Shown here: positions 34,489 through 41,593 of the stretch, in pieces
How positions within the stretch are numbered: position 1 is the stretch's first letter
Layout of the letters: each line of letters begins with the position of its first letter
NCBI RefSeq assembly: GCF_000381025.1
Contig: NZ_KB905820.1
Coordinates: forward strand, 182,844-246,843
DNA: 64,000 nt
Direction of reading: 5' to 3'
Source of the DNA: Streptomyces sulphureus DSM 40104
GTDB lineage: Bacteria > Actinomycetota > Actinomycetes > Streptomycetales > Streptomycetaceae
The notes under the pieces: model-generated
The model's database searches: none
Seen by the model: only the letters and a program-made list of their open reading frames with translations
Told to the model about the DNA's origin: nothing
Program-made: the position numbers and the translations under genes

Positions 34489-35516
34489 CGTCCACTCCTT
34501 TCCCCCCGGAGAATCCCTCGGAGTTCCCGCCCTCTTCGACGGGGCGCGAGGGCGAGAACCACCCGGAGGTCGAAGAGATCTCCGCTCTCGCGGAGAACCT
34601 CCTGCCCGTGGACCGCTGCGGCGAGGTGAAGCACCACCTGACGCAATGCGCCCCTTGCCGGGAGACGGCCGACTCGCTCGAGGAGATCCGCAACGCCCTC
34701 GGCACCCTCCCCGGACCGCCCCGGATGCCGGCCGACATCGCGGGGCGGATCGACGCCGCTCTCGCTGCTGAGCTGCTCCTCGACTCGACTGCCTCTCCGG
34801 AGTCGGACACGCACAACTCCCGTGCGGAGGCGCGGGTTTCACGTGAAACGGACTCGGAGCCGGCACCGCCCTCGTCCCACGGGACTGTCGCGAAGACCTC
34901 CGCGCGGGTTTCACGTGAAACTCGCCCCGCGGACAACCGTCCCGGTGGCCATCCCTCGGGTTCCACGAGTCCCGGACGCCCTCGCCGCCGCGGAGCTCGT
35001 CCGACGAACCGGCGTCGGCGGATGCTCCTCGGCGCGGTCGGTGTGGTGGCGGTGCTCGGCGTCGGCTCGCTCGGTGCGCAGAGCCTCTTCTCGGACTCCG
35101 AGCCGGAGCAGACCGTGCTGGAGGCCGACTCGCCGCACAACACAGCCGACGACCGCGCGCTCCACGCCCGCGTACAGAGTCTCCTCACCGCACAGGAGAA
35201 GCAGCCCTCGTCCGAGTCCCCGAAGTTCTCCACCAAGGAGAGCCCCGGCGACAACCTCCTTCGCGAGAAGGGGAGCGGAGAGGGCTCCGACGCCTACGTA
35301 CCGTCGTGCGTACGCCGTTCACTCGAGCGCTCGGAGACCCCGCTCGCCGTGGACCGCGATGCCGCATACGGCGGCACCTCCGGCTACCTCGTCGTGCTGC
35401 CGCACCCCGGCGGCGGGAGGACCGTCGACGCCTACGTGATAGACGATTCCTGCCTGAGCGAGGACCCACCGACCAAGGGCCGGGTCCTGGTGAAGAGGAC
35501 GTTCCCCACGAAGTGA
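34485..35516 (+). CDS. rsmA: membrane anti-sigma factor for SigM, carrying two parS sites
   Basis: 343 residues. The N-terminal anti-sigma domain includes VDRCGEVKHHLTQCAPCRE, the H-x3-C-x2-C zinc-type motif of ZAS anti-sigma factors. A disordered stretch (about 95-175) leads to one membrane helix (MLLGAVGVVAVLGVGSLGA, about 182-200), and the C-terminal part, with PSCVRRSLERSETPLAV, is extracellular. The disordered linker holds two copies of RVSRET, each encoded by an exact parS sequence. The GTG at 34485 overlaps the sigM stop. It should hold SigM inactive at the membrane until a signal releases it. Confidence 0.9.
   Translation: MTSTPFPPENPSEFPPSSTGREGENHPEVEEISALAENLLPVDRCGEVKHHLTQCAPCRETADSLEEIRNALGTLPGPPRMPADIAGRIDAALAAELLLDSTASPESDTHNSRAEARVSRETDSEPAPPSSHGTVAKTSARVSRETRPADNRPGGHPSGSTSPGRPRRRGARPTNRRRRMLLGAVGVVAVLGVGSLGAQSLFSDSEPEQTVLEADSPHNTADDRALHARVQSLLTAQEKQPSSESPKFSTKESPGDNLLREKGSGEGSDAYVPSCVRRSLERSETPLAVDRDAAYGGTSGYLVVLPHPGGGRTVDAYVIDDSCLSEDPPTKGRVLVKRTFPTK
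34836..34849. other. parS site inside rsmA, first copy
   Basis: Exact GTTTCACGTGAAAC in the coding sequence, read as V-S-R-E-T. It has no extended palindrome, unlike the intergenic copies. Confidence 0.93.
34908..34921. other. parS site inside rsmA, second copy
   Basis: Second exact GTTTCACGTGAAAC, 72 bases after the first and in the same reading frame, again encoding V-S-R-E-T. Confidence 0.93.
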
Positions 35517-35541
35517 CGCCGGACCGTCGGGGCTGAGGATG

Positions 35542-35567
35542 GGAATGCCCGCACCGTAGTATCCGTT
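35542..35567 (+). promoter_or_regulatory. SigR-type promoter of trxBA
   Basis: GGAAT at 35542-35546, then exactly 18 bases, then GTT at 35565-35567. This is the SigR consensus GGAAT-N18-GTT known for S. coelicolor trxBA, the founding SigR target induced by thiol oxidation. The GTG start of trxB lies 59 bases downstream. Confidence 0.88.
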
Positions 35568-35625
35568 GGACGGGGTGGCATCCTCGTGATCCTCGGTTAG
35601 TAGTCGGCAGACAAGGAAGACTCCC

Positions 35626-36627
35626 GTGAGCGACGTCCGCAACGTGATCATCATCGGCTCGGGCCCCGCAGGCTACACGGCGGCGCTCTACACGGCCCGT
35701 GCCTCGCTGGAGCCGTTGGTCTTCGAAGGCTCCGTCACCGCGGGTGGCGCGCTGATGAACACCACCGAGGTGGAGAACTACCCGGGGTTCCAGGAAGGCA
35801 TCATCGGCCCGGAGCTCATGGAGAACATGCGGGCCCAGGCAGAGAGGTTCGGCGCCGAACTCGTCGCGGACGACGCCTCGGCCGTCGACCTCAGCGGCGA
35901 GATCAAGACGGTCACCGACTCCAGGGGCACCGTTCACCGCGCCAGGTCCGTGATCGTCGCCACCGGGTCGCAGCACCGCAAGCTCGGCCTGCCCATGGAG
36001 GACGAGCTCTCGGGCCGCGGCGTCTCCTACTGCGCCACCTGCGACGGCTTCTTCTTCCGCGAGCAGCACATCGCCGTGATCGGCGGTGGGGACACCGCCA
36101 TGGAGGAGGCCACCTTCCTCTCGCGCTTCGCCAGCTCGGTGACGATCGTCCACCGCCGCGACAGCCTCCGCGCCTCCAAGGCGATGCAGGAGCGCGCCTT
36201 CGCCGACCCGAAGATCAACTTCGCGTGGGACAGCGAGGTCGCCAAGATCCAGCAGGCGGAGGGCAAGCTCTCGGGGCTGACGCTGCGCAACACGAAGACG
36301 GGTGAGACCTCCGAGCTCGCCGTGACCGGGCTCTTCGTCGCCATCGGCCACGACCCGCGCGTCGAGCTCTTCAAGGACGTCCTCACGCTCGACGACGAGG
36401 GCTACATCACCGTCGACTCCCCCTCGACCCGCACCAACGTCCCCGGCGTCTTCGCCGCAGGCGACGTCGTCGACCACACGTACCGCCAGGCGATCACCGC
36501 GGCGGGCACCGGATGCTCCGCCGCCCTCGACGCCGAGCGGTACCTCGCCTCGCTCGCCGACACCTCCTCCGCTTCCACCCACACCGCCTCCACCGAGGAC
36601 GAGGACAAGCAGGCAGCAACCGTCTGA
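35626..36627 (+). CDS. trxB: thioredoxin reductase
   Basis: 333 residues. It reduces thioredoxin with NADPH through FAD and a disulfide. The FAD-binding motif GSGPAGYTAALYTARASL is at about residues 10-27; the redox pair is CATC at 136-139 (SYCATCDGFFF); IAVIGGGDTAMEEATFL is the NADPH-binding motif; the C-terminal GVFAAGDVVDHTYRQAITAA is the second FAD motif. The tail beyond 310 is Ser/Thr-rich and variable. GTG 35626. It is transcribed with trxA, 79 bases downstream, probably from the SigR-type promoter. Confidence 0.97.
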   Translation: MSDVRNVIIIGSGPAGYTAALYTARASLEPLVFEGSVTAGGALMNTTEVENYPGFQEGIIGPELMENMRAQAERFGAELVADDASAVDLSGEIKTVTDSRGTVHRARSVIVATGSQHRKLGLPMEDELSGRGVSYCATCDGFFFREQHIAVIGGGDTAMEEATFLSRFASSVTIVHRRDSLRASKAMQERAFADPKINFAWDSEVAKIQQAEGKLSGLTLRNTKTGETSELAVTGLFVAIGHDPRVELFKDVLTLDDEGYITVDSPSTRTNVPGVFAAGDVVDHTYRQAITAAGTGCSAALDAERYLASLADTSSASTHTASTEDEDKQAATV

Positions 36628-36706
36628 CGGCGACGAGCCCCGCTGTCCACGGCGGCCCCCGCCGCCGACACCCGCACCACGTCACCGCACACAGAGGAGA
36701 ACTGCC

Positions 36707-37036
36707 ATGGCCGGTGCCACCGTGACCGCAACCGACGCCGACTTCGACGAGGTCGTCCTCAACAGCGACAAGCCCGTGCTCGTCGACTTCTGGGCCGCCT
36801 GGTGCGGTCCGTGCCGTCAGATCGCTCCGTCTCTCGAGGCGATCGCGGAGGAGAACGTCGACAAGCTGAAGATCGTCAAGCTCAACATCGACGAGAACCC
36901 GGGCGTCGCAGCCAAGTACGGCATCATGTCGATCCCGACGATGAACGTCTACCAGGGCGGCGAGGTCGCCAAGACCATCGTCGGTGCCAAGCCGAAGGCG
37001 GCGCTGGAGAAGGAGCTCGCCGAGTTCATCGGCTGA
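36707..37036 (+). CDS. trxA: thioredoxin
   Basis: 109 residues, full length. The active site WCGPC has cysteines at 33 and 36 (VDFWAAWCGPCRQIAPSLEA); the cis-proline loop is SIPTMNVY. It reduces protein disulfides in the cytoplasm and is itself reduced by TrxB. ATG 36707 has an AGAGGAGA ribosome site. It is the last gene of the sigM-to-trxA block and is followed within 13 bases by a 44-base palindrome containing parS that separates it from the convergent GNAT gene. Confidence 0.98.
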   Translation: MAGATVTATDADFDEVVLNSDKPVLVDFWAAWCGPCRQIAPSLEAIAEENVDKLKIVKLNIDENPGVAAKYGIMSIPTMNVYQGGEVAKTIVGAKPKAALEKELAEFIG

Positions 37037-37048
37037 CCTTCGCGTTCG

Positions 37049-37092
37049 AAGGGCGGGGGCTGCGTTTCACGTGAAACGCAGCCCCCGCCCTT
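37049..37092. terminator. 44-base perfect palindrome with parS at its centre
   Basis: Exact GTTTCACGTGAAAC at 37064-37077. Dyad symmetry extends 15 further bases each side (arms AAGGGCGGGGGCTGC), ending in TTT on the plus strand. It lies between the convergent trxA and GNAT genes and should form a very stable hairpin in RNA, so it is both a ParB site and a likely bidirectional terminator. Confidence 0.88.
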
Positions 37093-37119
37093 TGTCGTGG
37101 CGTGGATGTGGTCGCGGCG

Positions 37120-37737
37120 CTACAGCGGTCGCGGCATTGGCTCCTTGTGCACTGCGCCGAGGAGTTGGTCGAGCGCCCGCTCCATGTCGAGCTTCCAGGA
37201 GACCGTCGACCTGAGATCGAGACGCATCCTGGGGTACCGCGGGTGCGAGCGCACCGTCTTGAAGCCCACGGCCAACAGGTACTCGGCAGGCAGCACACAC
37301 GCGGGGCGCCCCCACTTTCCGTCGCCGAAAGCCTCCACCGCACGGAACCCCCGCCGCAACACGTCCTTGGCGACGGTCTGCACCATAACCCGCCCGATGC
37401 CCTGCCCCTGGAACCGTGGCAGCAGGGAGGCAGTCATGAGCTGCACCGAGTCGGCCGAGATCGGACTCGTGGGAAAGGCTGCCGCGCGCGGCACGTAGGC
37501 CGCCGGCGCGTAGAGGAAGAACCCTGCGGGCTCTCCGTCGACGAGGACGACGCGGCCGCACGAGCCCCACTCCAAGAGCACGGTGGAGATCCACGCTTCC
37601 TTCTCCGCAGCGCCGCGCGCGCAGCGGACGGCCTCCTCACCACCGACCGGGTCGAGCTCCCAGAAGACGCATTGCCGGCAGCGTTCGGGGAGTTGGTGGA
37701 GGTTGTCCAAAGTGAGCGGAACGAGCTGTCGCCCCAT
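37120..37737 (-). CDS. GNAT-family N-acetyltransferase
   Basis: 205 residues from ATG 37737. GNAT motif A is visible as LLPRFQGQGIGRVMVQTVAKD (Q-x-x-G-x-G/A form), at about 105-125. The N-terminus has a cysteine-containing WELDPVGGEEAVRCARG segment rather than a standard start. It lies 48 bases downstream of parB on the same strand and may be the third gene of the parAB transcript, a linkage kept in streptomycetes. The acetylation target is unknown; a protein target involved in chromosome or cell-cycle control would be speculation. Confidence 0.88.
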   Translation of the reverse strand: MGRQLVPLTLDNLHQLPERCRQCVFWELDPVGGEEAVRCARGAAEKEAWISTVLLEWGSCGRVVLVDGEPAGFFLYAPAAYVPRAAAFPTSPISADSVQLMTASLLPRFQGQGIGRVMVQTVAKDVLRRGFRAVEAFGDGKWGRPACVLPAEYLLAVGFKTVRSHPRYPRMRLDLRSTVSWKLDMERALDQLLGAVHKEPMPRPL

Positions 37738-37785
37738 GGAGCCATCGTATCCATGGGGCGACAGGTCGAAGGGAGAAGCCGTGGG

Positions 37786-38901
37786 TCAGGAACCGTCCAC
37801 GTCGTCCTCCTGCTGTCCGCCTTCGGTGAGTTGCTGCTCCAGCCTCTCGCCTTCGCCTGGGGCGAACTGCCCGAGGATGCGCTGCAAGTCGTCCATGGAC
37901 GCGAACTCGACGACGAGCTTGCCCTTCTTCTGGCCGAGGTCCACCTTCACCCGAGTCTCGAGACGGTCGGAGAGCCTGCCGGCGAGGTTGTCGAGTGCGG
38001 GGGAGACCCTCGCCCCGGCCCTGGGGCCCTTCGACTTCGCCGTCTTCTTCGGCTTGCCCCCCATCAACGTGACGATCTCCTCGACCGCACGTACCGAGAG
38101 CCCCTCGGCGACGATGCGATGCGCCAGGCGGTCCTGCTCCTCGCCGTCCTCCACGGAGAGCAGTGCGCGGGCATGCCCGGCAGAGAGCACACCCGCAGCG
38201 ACACGACGCTGGACCGACGGCGAGAGACGCAGCAACCTGAGCGTGTTGGAGACCTGGGGACGGGAGCGGCCGATCCGGTCCGCCAACTGGTCGTGCGTGC
38301 AGTCGAAGTCCTTCAGCAACTGATCGTAGGCGGCTGCCTCTTCGAGCGGGTTGAGCTGAGCCCGGTGGAGGTTCTCCAGGAGAGCATCGAGCAGCAGCTT
38401 CTCGTCACCCGTGGCGCGCACGATCGCGGGGATACGCTCCAGGCCGGCTTCCCGGCATGCACGCCAGCGGCGCTCACCCATGATCAGCTCGTACCGATCA
38501 GGGCCCAACTGCCGTACGACGACGGGCTGGAGGAGGCCGACCTCCTTGATGGAGACGACGAGTTCGGCGAGGGCATCCTCGTCGAAGACCTCCCGCGGTT
38601 GGCGGGGGTTGGGGGTGACGGCGTCGAGCGGCACCTCGGCGAAGTGTGCCCCCGGCACCTCCTCGGTCGCGGTCGCCTCGGCAGGCTCCGCCTCGACGGT
38701 TTCACGTGGAACGCTCTCGGACGGTGCTGCGTCGGGCAGCGCCGTCACCTTCGCCGCGGCGACCCCGCGCGCGCTGCGCTCCGGGCTGAGTACCGCCGCC
38801 CCTGAACCGCCCTCTCCGGACGCCTCGTTCTCCTCCGAGGCTGGAGCGGCCGGGATCAACGCACCAAGACCCCGGCCAAGTCCCCTACGACGATCACTCA
38901 C
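37786..38901 (-). CDS. parB: chromosome-partitioning protein ParB
   Basis: 371 residues. The N-terminus RRGLGRGLGALIP holds the ParA-interacting motif. Then come PLDAVTPNPRQPREVF, ELIMGERRWRACREAG with the CTP-binding GERRWRA (142-148), and a helix-turn-helix at about 204-226 (HDQLADRIGRSRPQVSNTLR) that reads parS. The C-terminal ~60 residues (LETRVKVDLGQKKGKLVVEF) form the dimerisation domain. The GTG at 38901 overlaps the parA stop by four bases. ParB loads at parS as a CTP-dependent sliding clamp around the origin and, with ParA, segregates chromosomes during sporulation. A one-mismatch parS lies in its own gene. Confidence 0.97.
   Translation of the reverse strand: MSDRRRGLGRGLGALIPAAPASEENEASGEGGSGAAVLSPERSARGVAAAKVTALPDAAPSESVPRETVEAEPAEATATEEVPGAHFAEVPLDAVTPNPRQPREVFDEDALAELVVSIKEVGLLQPVVVRQLGPDRYELIMGERRWRACREAGLERIPAIVRATGDEKLLLDALLENLHRAQLNPLEEAAAYDQLLKDFDCTHDQLADRIGRSRPQVSNTLRLLRLSPSVQRRVAAGVLSAGHARALLSVEDGEEQDRLAHRIVAEGLSVRAVEEIVTLMGGKPKKTAKSKGPRAGARVSPALDNLAGRLSDRLETRVKVDLGQKKGKLVVEFASMDDLQRILGQFAPGEGERLEQQLTEGGQQEDDVDGS
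38699..38712. other. degenerate parS inside parB
   Basis: GTTTCACGTGGAAC differs from parS at one position. Read on the minus strand it encodes V-P-R-E-T in the disordered linker of ParB, like the VSRET encoded by the rsmA copies. It may be a weak site or a decayed one. Confidence 0.6.
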
Positions 38902-39980
38902 TGGGTGCCCTCCGCGCTTGCACTCTGCTGCCCTTGCTGCGACTGCACGCTGGGATCGCGCAGCGCAATCTCCCGCGCCGCCTCCAGGTAGGAGAGCGAA
39001 CCGCTGGAGCCTGGATCGTAGGTCAACACCGTCTGGCCGTAACTCGGAGCCTCCGAGATCCGCACCGAGCGCGGGATGTTGGTCCGCAGCACCTCCTCGC
39101 CGAAGTGCCCGCGCACCTCCTCGGCCACCTGCGAGGCGAGCCGGGTCCGGCCGTCGTACATCGTCAGGATGATCGTCGAGATGTGGAGGTGCGGGTTGAG
39201 GTGGCCCTTCACCAAGTCGACGTTGCGCAGGAGTTGGCCCAGGCCCTCCAGCGCGTAGTACTCGCACTGGATCGGGATGAGCACCTCGGCGCCGGCGACA
39301 AGCGCATTGACCGTGAGCAGCCCGAGCGAGGGCGGGCAGTCGATGAGGACGTAGTCGAGGGGCTGCTCGTACGCGTCGAAGGCACGCTGGAGTCGGCTCT
39401 CCCTCGCGACCAGCGAGACCAACTCGATCTCCGCACCGGCGAGATCGATGGTGGCCGGAGCGCAGAAGAGCCCCTCCACGTCGGGTACGGGTTGCACCAC
39501 GTCGGAGAGTGGCTTGCTCTCCACCAGGACGTCATAGACGGAGGGGACTTCGGAGTGGTGGTCGACGCCGAGCGCCGTCGACGCGTTGCCCTGGGGATCG
39601 AGGTCGACTACCAGAACGCGAGCGCCGTGGAGCGCAAGTGAGGCCGCGAGGTTGACCGTTGTGGTGGTCTTGCCTACACCGCCCTTCTGATTGGCGACGA
39701 CCATGACGCGCGTCCGCTCCGGCCTGGGGAGCGATTCCCCCGTACGGTTCATCGCCTCCACGGCCTGCTGGGCGGCGCGTCCGATAGGGGTGTCGTCCAT
39801 GGGCGGTGGCGTCTCCCGCCCCGCGTCGCCGCGGGTCCCGAGGCCCGCACCCACGCTGTTGTCCCCGGGCTCTGACCGGGGACCGGGGACCGGATCGGCC
39901 ATCGGTCCCGCGATATTTGCGTCGGACCGCAACGGTTCACTCTCCTCGACTCCAGGCTCTTTCTGAGCAGAGCCTGCCAT
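38898..39980 (-). CDS. parA: chromosome-partitioning ATPase ParA
   Basis: About 360 residues from ATG 39980. The deviant Walker A motif KGGVGKTTTT is at 99-108, with VVDLDPQGNASTALG and VLIDCPPSLGLLTVNAL further on and the C-terminal SYGQTVLTYDPGSSGSLSYLEAA. The N-terminal ~90 residues are a disordered extension also seen in other Streptomyces ParA. The start is uncertain: the frame continues to 40133, where the first codon falls inside parS, and that extension looks artefactual. ParA binds DNA as an ATP dimer and moves ParB-parS complexes along hyphae. Its stop overlaps the parB start. Confidence 0.95.
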   Translation of the reverse strand: MAGSAQKEPGVEESEPLRSDANIAGPMADPVPGPRSEPGDNSVGAGLGTRGDAGRETPPPMDDTPIGRAAQQAVEAMNRTGESLPRPERTRVMVVANQKGGVGKTTTTVNLAASLALHGARVLVVDLDPQGNASTALGVDHHSEVPSVYDVLVESKPLSDVVQPVPDVEGLFCAPATIDLAGAEIELVSLVARESRLQRAFDAYEQPLDYVLIDCPPSLGLLTVNALVAGAEVLIPIQCEYYALEGLGQLLRNVDLVKGHLNPHLHISTIILTMYDGRTRLASQVAEEVRGHFGEEVLRTNIPRSVRISEAPSYGQTVLTYDPGSSGSLSYLEAAREIALRDPSVQSQQGQQSASAEGTQ

Positions 39981-40117
39981 GCCTTCTGTCCCACGAACCA
40001 GCGAGCCCCGGTCAGTTGTGGACGAATGGGAACCGGAGCGTGGCTCGTGATCGGTCCGGCCGCGCGAACCTGCTGCTGCGCGGCCCCTGCTGATGATTCC
40101 TTGCAAGAGTGAGCGGC

Positions 40118-40131
40118 GTTTCACGTGAAAC
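40118..40131. other. parS site upstream of parA
   Basis: Exact GTTTCACGTGAAAC 138 bases upstream of the chosen parA start, so ParB binding here could also repress parAB. Of the six exact copies this is the one nearest oriC, about 6 kb to its left. Confidence 0.93.
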
Positions 40132-40220
40132 ACGATGCACGCGCTCTACGACCGTACCTCTGCGACACTCCGTCAACCGCACCGCATGGGGCTGTTATGG
40201 AGTAAGGCGACGCCATCGGC

Positions 40221-40265
40221 ACAAAAAAGAAGCGGGAAACGGGACCGCAACATCCCGTTCCCCGC
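40221..40265 (-). terminator. rho-independent terminator of the rpmH-rsmG operon
   Basis: On the minus strand a 13-base stem, GCGGGGAACGGGA paired with TCCCGTTTCCCGC (one mismatch), and an eight-base loop are followed by TTCTTTTTTG. A true T-tract is rare in this high-G+C setting. It lies 29 bases after the rsmG stop. Confidence 0.88.
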
Positions 40266-40294
40266 ACGCTCGAAGAGCGGCCCCTACCGTGCAC

Positions 40295-41077
40295 TCAACG
40301 ACGGCGTCGCCCCCCGCGGCTGCGTCCCGAGCGCGCCGCCTTGGCCGCCTTGGCACGCTTCGCGGCGAACCGCACACCACCGGGGCTTTCCCCGACACCG
40401 ACGCGCACGATCGTCGCCGGTGGGTCCACCAGCCCCTCGCCCGCATGCTCGACGGAGCTCTCCACGACGTTCAACTTGTGCAGTGCGTCCCTGGCGCCGC
40501 GCAGCTCGTCCTCCGCCGTGTCCCCCTTCAGGGCGAGCATCTCTCCGTAGGGCCGCAGGAGAGGAACCCCCCAGCCCGCAAGACGATCGAGGGGCGCCAC
40601 CGCTCGCGCCGTGACGACGTGCACCGGCCGCAGCACCCCGAGCACCTCCTCGGCACGACCGCGAACGACGGTGACGTGGTCGAGCCCGAGGAGTTCGACG
40701 ACCTCCTGGAGGAAGGTCGTACGCCGCAACAACGGTTCGAGCAGGGTGATCTGAAGGTCCGGCCGGACCAGCGCGAGCGGGATGCCGGGGAGGCCGGCCC
40801 CGGAGCCGACATCGCACACCGAGACGCCCTCGGGGACGAGGTCGGAGAGGACGACGCAGTTGAGCAGGTGCCGCTCCCAGAGCCTTGGCACCTCCCGCGG
40901 GCCGATGAGTCCGCGGCGGACACCGGCGTCGGCGAGCACCTCGCCGTACCTGACGACGTCCGGGAGCCGGTCGCCGAACGCGCGCTCGGCAGCCTCGGGC
41001 GCGGGCGGCAATTCCGCCTCGGGGCCCTCTTCCGGTACACCGCCCCCGGAGAGGTCAGTCCTCGCGCCCGGGCTCAC
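40295..41077 (-). CDS. rsmG: 16S rRNA (guanine-527-N7)-methyltransferase RsmG
   Basis: 260 residues. The core has EVPRLWERHLLNCVVLSDLV and the SAM motif VCDVGSGAGLPGIPLALVRP, then EPLLRRTTFLQEV and VTARAVAPLDRLAGW. The last ~30 residues are an Arg/Lys/Ala-rich tail common in streptomycetes. It methylates G527 of 16S rRNA; loss of function gives low-level streptomycin resistance. GTG 41077 overlaps the jag stop by four bases. It is the last gene of the rpmH-led operon and is followed by a T-tract terminator. Confidence 0.96.
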   Translation of the reverse strand: MSPGARTDLSGGGVPEEGPEAELPPAPEAAERAFGDRLPDVVRYGEVLADAGVRRGLIGPREVPRLWERHLLNCVVLSDLVPEGVSVCDVGSGAGLPGIPLALVRPDLQITLLEPLLRRTTFLQEVVELLGLDHVTVVRGRAEEVLGVLRPVHVVTARAVAPLDRLAGWGVPLLRPYGEMLALKGDTAEDELRGARDALHKLNVVESSVEHAGEGLVDPPATIVRVGVGESPGGVRFAAKRAKAAKAARSGRSRGGRRRR

Positions 41078-41574
41078 GGCAGCACGACCACACAGCGCTG
41101 CGGCTCCTCGCCCTCGGACTCGCTCCGCAGTCCCTCGGCCTTCACGGCATCGTGGACGACCTTGCGCTCGAAGGGAGTCATCGGCGGAAGCTTCACCGAC
41201 TCGCCGCTGCTGCGTGCGTCCTGCACCGCCTTCGACCCCAGTTCGGTGAGCTGCTCGCGCTTCTTGGCGCGGTAGCCCCCGACGTCGAGCATGAGGCGAC
41301 TGCGGTCGCCCGTTTCACGGTGCACGGCGAGACGGGTCAGCTCCTGGAGCGCCTCCAGTACCTCGCCGTCCCGTCCGACGAGCTTCTGCACGTCCCGCCC
41401 GGAGCCCTCGCTGACGATCGAGACGGCCGCACGGTCGCCCTCGACATCCATGTCGATGTCACCGTCGAGGTCGGCGATGTCCAGCAGGCCCTCCAGGTAA
41501 TCCGCTGCGATCTCGCCCTCCTGCTCCAGGCGGGTCAGAGCGTCGGCGCTCTCAGACGCAGTCGTGTCCGTCAC
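41074..41574 (-). CDS. jag: Jag/KhpB-like RNA-binding protein
   Basis: 166 residues. A short acidic region (1-40, EQEGEIAADYLEGLLDIADL) precedes a KH domain with GRDGEVLEALQELTRLAVHR (about 85-105), in which the GxxG-like turn is degenerate, and a C-terminal R3H domain (LPPMTPFERKVVHDAV) that binds single-stranded nucleic acid. The larger Jag N-terminal domain of firmicutes is absent, as in other actinobacteria. GTG 41574 follows AAGGAGT. The family acts in RNA regulation of cell division and shape. It sits between yidC and rsmG with short or overlapping spacing. Confidence 0.93.
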   Translation of the reverse strand: MTDTTASESADALTRLEQEGEIAADYLEGLLDIADLDGDIDMDVEGDRAAVSIVSEGSGRDVQKLVGRDGEVLEALQELTRLAVHRETGDRSRLMLDVGGYRAKKREQLTELGSKAVQDARSSGESVKLPPMTPFERKVVHDAVKAEGLRSESEGEEPQRCVVVLP

Positions 41575-41593
41575 GGCATGGACTCCTTCGTGC

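Noticed and set aside
39981..40133. Longer ParA starting inside parS (MFHVKRR...)
   Set aside because: This start is created by the parS sequence itself; MFHVKR-type starts arise wherever parS lies before a gene. The start at 39980 matches the conserved Streptomyces N-terminus better.
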